In this document: positions 39,844 to 45,801 of the stretch, piece after piece
Position numbering within the stretch: the stretch's first letter is position 1
Layout of the letters: each line of letters opens with the position of its first letter
Assembly (NCBI GenBank): GCA_050732775.1
Contig: JBOHRN010000035.1
Span: forward strand, 1-45,801
DNA from: JBOHRN01 sp050732775
Lineage (GTDB): Bacteria > Gemmatimonadota > Gemmatimonadetes > Longimicrobiales > Longimicrobiaceae
Direction: 5' to 3'
Length of the DNA: 45,801 bases
Position numbers and translations under genes: made by a program
The notes under the pieces: model-generated
What the model was told of the DNA's origin: nothing
What the model saw: only the letters and a program-made list of their open reading frames with translations
The model's database searches: none

Positions 39844-40302
39844 GTGGCGACGACCAAAGTGATTCTCCGCCAGCCGCTCGACAACCTGGGCGGCGTGGGC
39901 GAGGTGGTGTCGGTCAAGCCGGGTTACGCGCGTAACTACCTGCTTCCCCACGGGCTGGCGTATGAGGCCAGCGACGCCAACCTCAGGCGCTTGGAGCGCG
40001 AGCGCGAGCGGCTCGAGCGAGAAGCGGCCGATAATCTGGAGTTGGCGCGCGAGGAGGCGGTGCGGCTGGAAGGGATGTCGCTCACTTTTCAGGCGCGCGC
40101 CGGTGAGGAGGGTAAGCTGTTCGGCTCGATCACCAACCAGGACATCGTGGACGGTTTGGAGCGCGAGGGTGTGTCGTTGGAGCGGCGCGCCGTGGATCTG
40201 CCCGAGCCGATCAAACAGCTGGGCGTCTACACGGTGAAGCTCCACCTGCACCCCGAGGTGCGGCCGGAGATCAAGGTGTGGGTGGTGAAGGAGGCAGAGT
40301 AG
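39844..40302 (+). CDS. rplI: 50S ribosomal protein L9
   Basis: A 152-residue protein of the large-subunit L1 stalk base. The N-terminal RNA-binding domain reads KVILRQPLDNLGGVGEVVSV, KPGYARNYLLPHGLA; a long helix (residues about 42-75) leads to a C-terminal domain with GKLFGSITNQDIVDGLEREG. GTG 39844, one base after the rpsR stop. Confidence 0.96.
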   Translation: MATTKVILRQPLDNLGGVGEVVSVKPGYARNYLLPHGLAYEASDANLRRLERERERLEREAADNLELAREEAVRLEGMSLTFQARAGEEGKLFGSITNQDIVDGLEREGVSLERRAVDLPEPIKQLGVYTVKLHLHPEVRPEIKVWVVKEAE

Positions 40303-40321
40303 ACCTGAGTCGCGGACGGGG

Positions 40322-40717
40322 GTGACGGCTCCGGAGGCCCCCTTTCCGGACCTGGAGCTCCCCGTGGAGGTGTCGCGCGCCGCCTCCCTGCTGGCGGAGC
40401 GCAAGGCGGCGGACGTATCTCTCCTCGACCTGCGCGGGATCTCCACGGCCGCGGACTTCTTTCTAGTGGCTAGCGGGCGCTCCGACGTTCACGTAACCGC
40501 TATTTCCGAGCATCTGGTAGAGGGGATGAAGCGGGTGGGCGCCCAGCCCGCCGGAGTAGAGGGGCTCGGGGGGGGACGCTGGGTGCTGATCGACTTCTTC
40601 GACCTGGTGGTCCACGTCTTTCACCCCGCCACGCGGGAGTTTTACCAGCTCGAAACTCTGTGGGGCGACGCTCCGCTACACCGCCTGGCGGGAAACTCCC
40701 CCGCCTCGGACGGCTGA
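40322..40717 (+). CDS. rsfS: Ribosome silencing factor RsfS
   Basis: A 131-residue protein that binds L14 and blocks subunit joining under starvation. GTG 40322. Family core: LAERKAADVSLLDLRGISTA, ADFFLVASGRSDVHVTAISE, RWVLIDFFDLVVHVFHP and REFYQLETLWGDAP. It follows rplI by 19 bases and precedes the SPOR protein by 68 bases. Confidence 0.93.
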   Translation: MTAPEAPFPDLELPVEVSRAASLLAERKAADVSLLDLRGISTAADFFLVASGRSDVHVTAISEHLVEGMKRVGAQPAGVEGLGGGRWVLIDFFDLVVHVFHPATREFYQLETLWGDAPLHRLAGNSPASDG

Positions 40718-40785
40718 TCTACGCTTGCCCGAGAGCGGTGAAAGGAATTACCTTTCCCGTTCGTTCTTGACGAAGGACCACCTCC

Positions 40786-42177
40786 ATGACCGATACCGAA
40801 TCCGCCGCCTCTCCTCCCACGGCCGTCTCCTTCGACCCGGAGGCGGACCCCCTGCCCCCGGAGTTGCACGACCCCTCTCCCGAGCGCGCTCTCCCCGTCC
40901 TTCTGATCGACGCCTCGGAGCGGCCCGAATGGGCGGCCGACACGGCCATCAGGATCGCCTCGGAGTGGGCTTCGGCGGGTCGCAGGGTGGTGCTCGCCGA
41001 CCTCCAACTGGAGGAGCCGATCCTTCACCAACGGGCCGGGGAAGAGAACCTGGAGGGAGTGACCGACATCTTCTTGTACGGCGCGTCCCTGGCGAGAAGC
41101 GCCCGGCCGGTGAGGGAGGGCGGATTTTTTCTGATCTCCAGCGGGACCTACACCTCCGACCCTGCGTCCATCCACCGCCACCCCCGCTGGGAAAAGCTCA
41201 CCGCGGGATTCCAAGACGCCAATGCCGTGCTGCTAGTCTTCGCGCCCGGCTCGGCCGACCTGGCCTCTCTCTCGCGCTGGGCGTCGGCCACCATCGTGCT
41301 GGGAGACGGAGATTCGGCCCCAGCCAGGCTCCCGGTACGGGCGGTGCTGGTTCCCCCTGGGCCGCCGCCCGACGCCCCGGACGCGGCACCGCCACTCGGG
41401 AAAGGGGTCGCCGCTCCCGCGCCTGCCGAGACTCCGGTTCAAAAGGCCGAATTACCAGGGGAGCCGGTGCCCACGCAGGTCTCGGCCCGGCGCCGGCGAA
41501 AGCAGGGTAAGAAGAGAGTCTCCCCGGCTCTGTGGATACTGCTGGTGCTCGCGCTCCTGGCCGCGGCCGCCTTCCTGGCGTGGGAGCGTAACCCGCAGTG
41601 GCTCGGGGTGGCCAGCGACGCCCCGGACGAGGAGAACCGTTCCCTCCCGCCAGCCGCCCAGGCGGCGAGGGGCGAGCCGGTGGGAGCGCCCGCCTCCTAC
41701 GCGGTGCAGCTCGCCAGCTACAGCACCCTCGAGGGCGCGTTGGAGGCTGCCGCCGGGGCGGACGAACGGCTCGATAACGCAATCTTCTACGTTTCTCCCG
41801 AGATCGTGGACGGAGTTCTGTACCACAAGCTGCTCACCGGTTTGGTTGCGGATACGGTCGAGGCGGAGGAGCTCCTGGAGCGACTGGTGGCGGCGGAGTT
41901 CGATCCTCCCCTGGTCCGCGCCGCGCCCCTCGGCTTTGACCTGGGAGTGTTCCCTTCCCGGGAAGAGGCGTTCGAGCACGCCCGTTTCCTGCTCGAGCGT
42001 GACGTCCCCAGCTACGCGGTAGAGGTTCCGTACTCCGGGGGGAGCTCCGGCTGGCACCTGTACGGCGGGGCGTACGCCGATGAAAGTACGGCCGAGGGCA
42101 TGCGGCGCCTGCTCGAGGAAGCCGGCCTCGACCCCCCGCTGGTCCGGCGGCGGTCGCCCCGCCAGCGCGACGGATGA
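40786..42177 (+). CDS. Membrane protein with a P-loop-less ATPase-like domain and SPOR region
   Basis: A 463-residue protein, ATG 40786. Residues about 36-195 resemble a MinD/BY-kinase-type alpha/beta fold: VLLIDASERPEWAADTAIRI, SAGRRVVLADLQLEEPILHQ, NLEGVTDIFLYGASLARSAR, FFLISSGTYTSDPASI, ANAVLLVFAPGSA. No Walker A lysine loop is present, so nucleotide hydrolysis is unlikely. A Pro-rich and Arg/Lys-rich linker precedes one transmembrane helix at 246-266 (ALWILLVLALLAAAAFLAW). The periplasmic part has SPOR-like repeats (YAVQLASYSTLEGALEAAAG; LGVFPSREEAFEHARFLLER; WHLYGGAYADESTAEGMRRL). SPOR binds denuded septal glycan. The stop overlaps smc (ATGA), suggesting a link between septum and chromosome. 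Confidence 0.78.
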   Translation: MTDTESAASPPTAVSFDPEADPLPPELHDPSPERALPVLLIDASERPEWAADTAIRIASEWASAGRRVVLADLQLEEPILHQRAGEENLEGVTDIFLYGASLARSARPVREGGFFLISSGTYTSDPASIHRHPRWEKLTAGFQDANAVLLVFAPGSADLASLSRWASATIVLGDGDSAPARLPVRAVLVPPGPPPDAPDAAPPLGKGVAAPAPAETPVQKAELPGEPVPTQVSARRRRKQGKKRVSPALWILLVLALLAAAAFLAWERNPQWLGVASDAPDEENRSLPPAAQAARGEPVGAPASYAVQLASYSTLEGALEAAAGADERLDNAIFYVSPEIVDGVLYHKLLTGLVADTVEAEELLERLVAAEFDPPLVRAAPLGFDLGVFPSREEAFEHARFLLERDVPSYAVEVPYSGGSSGWHLYGGAYADESTAEGMRRLLEEAGLDPPLVRRRSPRQRDG

Positions 42178-45100
42178 AGTTAAGGTCGCTTCAGCTCCAC
42201 GGCTTCAAATCGTTTCCCGACCGCACCGGCTTTGACTTCCGCGAGGGGCTCACCGCCATCGTGGGGTCGAACGGTTGTGGCAAGTCTAACATCGCCGACG
42301 CCATCCGCTGGGTGCTCGGAGAGCAGCGGGCCAGCGCCCTGCGCAGCTCGCGTATGGACGAGGTCATCTTTCAGGGAACCGTCCGCCGCCGCCCCCTTCA
42401 GCTGGCCGAGGTGACCCTCCTCTTTTCGAACGAAGACGGCGCCGTCCCCATTCCCCAGAGCGAAATCGAGGTGGCCCGCAAGGTTTTCCGCGAGGGCGGT
42501 AGCGATTACTCCCTCAACCGGACGCCGTGCCGGCTGCGCGACGTCCTCGATCTTTTGCGCGACACCGGCTTGGGCGCCAACGCCTACTCGGTGATCGAGG
42601 TGGGGATGGTCGAGGACATCCTCAGCGACCGGGCGGAAGAACGGCGCGGACTATTGGAAGAGGCGGCGGGCATCGGCAAGTACAAGGACCGCCGCCGCAG
42701 CGCGCTCCTGCGGCTGGAGGGGGCCGAGTCGGACCTGGGGCGCTTGCGCGACCTGATTTCCGAGGTGGACTCCAAGGTACGCTCCCTGGCCCGGCAACGG
42801 GGCAAGGCCCAGCGCCACGCGGATTACCGGCGGCGCAAGCTATCCTTGGAGGTAGCTGTGCTCAGGGCCGAGAGCGAGCGCTTGGAAGAGCTAGTGGCTG
42901 GTGTTAGCGAGCGACTAGAAGCCCTGCGGATCGAGGCGGAGCACGCCCGTGCCAGTGCCAGCACCGCCGAAACGGTGCTGGAGGAGCACCGATCCGGGCA
43001 GGTCAAGCTCGGCCACGAGCGGGTAGCAGCGGCCAAGCGACTGGAGCGGGTGCGCGAACAGATCGAGCACCGGGAGCGGGAGCGGCTCCTGGCCGGGGAA
43101 CGGGGCAGCCACGCCCGGGAGCGGCTGCGGCGCCTGGCCGGAGAGAAGGAGGCGCTGGCCCGCGGACTTTCGGCTGCCGAGGCGGACTCGGAGCGGCTCG
43201 CCGGAGAGGGCGAGCTGGCCGGGCTCGCGCTAGCCGAGGCCAGCCGTCTGCTGAAGCTCCGGCGGGCCCAGAACGACAAGTCGCGGGAAGAGTTGGAAAA
43301 GGAGCGCGCCCGCCTTGCCGGGCTGGAGGCCCGCCAGCGGGAGGTCACGCAAGAGTACGCCCGCGCCGCGGCCGAGCAGAGTGCCGCCGGGGCGCGGCGG
43401 GAAGACGTCCGCGAGCGGCTGACCGGGCAAAAAGCCGCGCAAGACCGGCTCCGGGCCGAGTTATCTAGCTGGGACGAGCAAAGCCAACTCTTGGCTGGGG
43501 AGCGCGAACAGGCGCAGGTGCAAATGGAAGCCGCCGACGCCGCCCTCGCAGAAGCCCGGGAGGAGCTGGACGCCGCGCGCGCCGGGGAGGCCGGGGCGCG
43601 CGAAGAGCTACGCGCGGCCGAAGACCTCCTCTCCCGGCTCTCCTCGCAGGCGTCCGCGCTGGAGTTGCAGGAGCGGAGCTACGAAGGGTTTTCCCCGGCC
43701 GTGAGCGAGTTGTTGGCTGGGCGGAAGCGCTTTCCGGGCGCGCTAGCCCCCCTGGCCGACTTCATTCCCGAACCCGGGAGCGAACAAGCCGCGAGAATGG
43801 AAAGGTACCTGGGCCCGTACCTGCAAGCGGTGGTGGTGCGCGACCTGGAGACGGCCCGCGCCATCCGCCGTTGGTTCCGCGAGGAGTACTCCGGTGAGGG
43901 TATACTCACCCTGCTCCCCCTCGACGCCCCCGGCCTGCCCCGGGACGGGGGTGGCCCCACGGCGTCCGGCTCGGGAGAGGGGGGTGCCTGGGTCAGCCGG
44001 CTGGTCGGCGAAACCGACCTCTCCGCCGCCGGAGACCCCTTAGACGGCCACTCGGCCGGGCTGGGCCGGGTGGGGGAGGGAGGAGAAGTGGTGACCCCGC
44101 TGGGAGCGATCCGGCTGAGCCGGCCGGGTAGCGGAGAGGGTCTTCTGGCACGCCGGGACCGTCTGGCCAAAGTTCGGGGCCAAGTAGACCAGGCCGGGCG
44201 CGAGCAGGCCCGGCTCTCGGCCCGGCGCGAGCGACAGGCGGAGGCCCTAGCCGCCGCCGAGGCGCGCCTGGACCAGGCCGGGCGCGGGCGCCAGGACGTT
44301 GCCGAGGAGTTGCGCCGGGTCGCCTCCGCGTGCGCTGAGCAAGAGCACGCCCGCTCGCGCTCCCAACAAGATCTGGCCGACCTGGCCGCACGGGCCGAGC
44401 AGCTGCGCGCCGCCGCGCGAGAGGCCGAAGCCCGCAGTGTCGAGCTCAACGCGGCTCTGGAGCGGCTGAGCTCCGAAAGTGAGGCCCTCGACGCCAAAGG
44501 GGAGGCTGCCCGGGCTTCCCTGGCGGAGCGAGAGCGCGCGTGGGAAGAGGCGCGCGAAGAGGAGTCCGGATTGCAGCTGGAGCTGGTCCGCAGCGAGGCC
44601 GGCTCGGGCGAGCTCGAGCGGCGCCTCGAGGCCGCCGGGCGGGAGGCAGACCGGCTCCGGGAAGAGCTGGCGAAAGCAGCAGAGGAGGAGCACGGACTGG
44701 GCGCCTTGCTCGAGCAGCTGGCCGAGGGCGAAAGTAGTTCGGGCGACGAGATGGAGCGCTTGTTCGAGCAGCGCGACCGCGAAACCACCGCCGTCGCTGA
44801 GCTGGACTCCCGCCTGGCCGAAGTCGAGCAAGAGACCGCGCGACTCGAACACGAAGCCCGTGCCGCCCGCCGGAGCGAGTCCGAGCGGGCCGAGCAGCGG
44901 CACCTGATCGAACTGGAGAGGGCCGAGCACGCGTCCCGCCTCGAGCGGGTGCGCGAGCGGGTGGAGGTGGAGTGGGGGCGGCCTTGGGAGCAGTTAGTGG
45001 CCGAGGCCGTTCCGGCGGGTGAGGGCGGGGTAGAGGAGTGGCGCGAAGAGGCAGCCGGGCTGGACCGCAAGATCGGCGCGCTCGGCCCCATTAACATGCT

Positions 45101-45683
45101 GGCGGTGGAAGAGCATGAGGAGGAGAGCCGGCGGCTGGACTTCTTGACGGAGCAGCGCCGGGACCTCGAGCAGGCGAGGGACCACCTGACCACCGCCGTG
45201 CGGGAGATAAACCGGACCGCCCGGGAGCTCTTCGAGCAGACGTTCGCCTCGGTGAGGGAAAACTTTCACCGCACCTTCGACTCTCTCTTTCCGGGTGGGG
45301 AGTGCGACCTCTGGCTAGCAGACTCCGGCGATCCGCTCGAATCCCCGGTCCACGTCCACGCTTCGCCCCGGGGCAAGAAAACCCAGCAACTCGCCCAACT
45401 CTCGGGTGGGGAGCGGGCACTCACCGCGCTGGCACTCCTTTTTGCCCTCTACCTGGCCAAGCCCTCCCCTTTCTGCGTGCTCGACGAAGTCGACGCGCCC
45501 CTGGACGAGGCCAACGTGGGGCGCTTCATCCGGCTGCTAGAGGAGTTCAAGCGGGAGACCCAGTTCATCGTGATCACCCACAACCCGCGCACCATGGAGG
45601 CAGCCGATTGGATTTACGGCGTGACCATGGAGGAGCCGGGGGTATCTTCAGTAGTGGCGGTCGAGTTGTCCGGGGCAGTGTAG
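42174..45683 (+). CDS. smc: Chromosome partition protein SMC
   Basis: An 1169-residue structural-maintenance-of-chromosomes ATPase that organises and segregates the nucleoid. Walker A is VGSNGCGKSN (30-39); the N-terminal head also has KVFREGGSDYSLNRTPCRLR. A long Glu/Arg/Ala-rich coiled coil flanks a hinge near residues 500-660 (GFSPAVSELLAGRKRFPGAL, YLGPYLQAVVVRDLETA). The C-terminal head holds the signature LSGGERAL (from 1076) and Walker B FCVLDEVDAP (from 1100), with ITHNPRTM after. Length is normal. ATG 42174 overlaps the SPOR gene by 4 bases. scpA and scpB are not in the window. Confidence 0.97.
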   Translation: MKLRSLQLHGFKSFPDRTGFDFREGLTAIVGSNGCGKSNIADAIRWVLGEQRASALRSSRMDEVIFQGTVRRRPLQLAEVTLLFSNEDGAVPIPQSEIEVARKVFREGGSDYSLNRTPCRLRDVLDLLRDTGLGANAYSVIEVGMVEDILSDRAEERRGLLEEAAGIGKYKDRRRSALLRLEGAESDLGRLRDLISEVDSKVRSLARQRGKAQRHADYRRRKLSLEVAVLRAESERLEELVAGVSERLEALRIEAEHARASASTAETVLEEHRSGQVKLGHERVAAAKRLERVREQIEHRERERLLAGERGSHARERLRRLAGEKEALARGLSAAEADSERLAGEGELAGLALAEASRLLKLRRAQNDKSREELEKERARLAGLEARQREVTQEYARAAAEQSAAGARREDVRERLTGQKAAQDRLRAELSSWDEQSQLLAGEREQAQVQMEAADAALAEAREELDAARAGEAGAREELRAAEDLLSRLSSQASALELQERSYEGFSPAVSELLAGRKRFPGALAPLADFIPEPGSEQAARMERYLGPYLQAVVVRDLETARAIRRWFREEYSGEGILTLLPLDAPGLPRDGGGPTASGSGEGGAWVSRLVGETDLSAAGDPLDGHSAGLGRVGEGGEVVTPLGAIRLSRPGSGEGLLARRDRLAKVRGQVDQAGREQARLSARRERQAEALAAAEARLDQAGRGRQDVAEELRRVASACAEQEHARSRSQQDLADLAARAEQLRAAAREAEARSVELNAALERLSSESEALDAKGEAARASLAERERAWEEAREEESGLQLELVRSEAGSGELERRLEAAGREADRLREELAKAAEEEHGLGALLEQLAEGESSSGDEMERLFEQRDRETTAVAELDSRLAEVEQETARLEHEARAARRSESERAEQRHLIELERAEHASRLERVRERVEVEWGRPWEQLVAEAVPAGEGGVEEWREEAAGLDRKIGALGPINMLAVEEHEEESRRLDFLTEQRRDLEQARDHLTTAVREINRTARELFEQTFASVRENFHRTFDSLFPGGECDLWLADSGDPLESPVHVHASPRGKKTQQLAQLSGGERALTALALLFALYLAKPSPFCVLDEVDAPLDEANVGRFIRLLEEFKRETQFIVITHNPRTMEAADWIYGVTMEEPGVSSVVAVELSGAV

Positions 45684-45801
45684 CGGAACGGCTTGTGTAT
45701 TTTGAACTTTTTGGTTATCATACCTGGATATCGCTTTTTAACCTTTCAACGCCGAACGAAGGTTCGGCCGGAGCCAAACTAGCGACCGGAGTTCATGGCG
45801 A
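45684..45801 (+). other. Intergenic end of the window with a possible promoter and gene start
   Basis: An A/T-rich patch contains TTGTGT (45693-45698), a 17-base spacer and TATCAT (45716-45721), a weak sigma-70 candidate. A 7-bp hairpin GCCGAAC-GAAG-GTTCGGC spans 45751-45768 without a T-tract. GGAG at 45788-45791 precedes an ATG at 45795, which could start a gene leaving the window; only 7 bases are visible, so it is not called. Confidence 0.35.

Noticed and set aside
43679..45193. 504-codon Ser/Arg-rich open frame opposite smc
   Set aside because: Composition is the mirror of the Glu/Arg coiled-coil codons of smc, with no motifs or ribosome-binding site.
45795..45801. Start of a further gene at the window edge
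   Set aside because: Only ATG and four more bases are visible; a Shine-Dalgarno-like GGAG is close but this is too little to call.

Overview
The window is GC-rich chromosomal DNA from a Gram-negative, diderm bacterium. A heptose-bisphosphate phosphatase (GmhB), several lipobox signal peptides and a periplasmic-type class C penicillin-binding protein point to an outer membrane. A radical-SAM futalosine-pathway enzyme (MqnC-like) suggests menaquinone. The combination of a degenerate Hpt-like protein, a P-loop-less ATPase-like/SPOR protein in front of smc, DUF2520, an NSS transporter with a propeller lipoprotein, and many GTG/TTG starts with 4-base overlaps looks most like Gemmatimonadota. That placement is inference from gene style, not a computed phylogeny.

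Layout. 1-4944: tail of a membrane-anchored protein, a BON-domain protein, YqeY, a small membrane protein, a DtxR/MntR-type regulator, and DNA primase dnaG divergent from it. 4957-8505: a 3.4-kb islet bounded by two 116-bp direct repeats (one mismatch). The right repeat is the real 3' end of a fused aconitase-family gene and the left one is an orphan copy beside the dnaG stop. Inside are a decayed vapC, a fragment of an NtrC-type regulator, one intact lipoprotein subtilase, a transposase-like N-terminal remnant, two palindromes, two terminator-like hairpins, and a vapB-type antitoxin that has lost its toxin-binding tail. 8396-11401: the aconitase, tRNA-Ala(UGC) and gmhB.

11450-21172: mqnC-like and glyS; an NSS transporter overlapping a beta-propeller lipoprotein; a zincin, nth, asnS, an HD protein and kynA (whose 3' end carries a 28-bp tandem duplication); and a tiny membrane protein. 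21175-25323: recX, an NlpC/P60 hydrolase, a LysM-bearing DacB and a 37-aa membrane peptide. 25448-32430: a tightly overlapped run acpS-rarA-hflX-DUF2520-pdxJ-Hpt-like-YbhN, continuing into ispE.

32423-45683: ispE, tRNA-Gln(UUG), prs, rplY, pth, hppA and ychF; then, behind a clear sigma-70 promoter, rpsF-rpsR-rplI-rsfS, the SPOR protein and smc. Most of the window is housekeeping: replication, translation, cofactor, isoprenoid and nucleotide synthesis, and chromosome organisation. The parts that most deserve a second look are the repeat-bounded islet with its split toxin-antitoxin module, the pseudo-Hpt protein, and the ATPase-like/SPOR membrane protein translationally coupled to smc.
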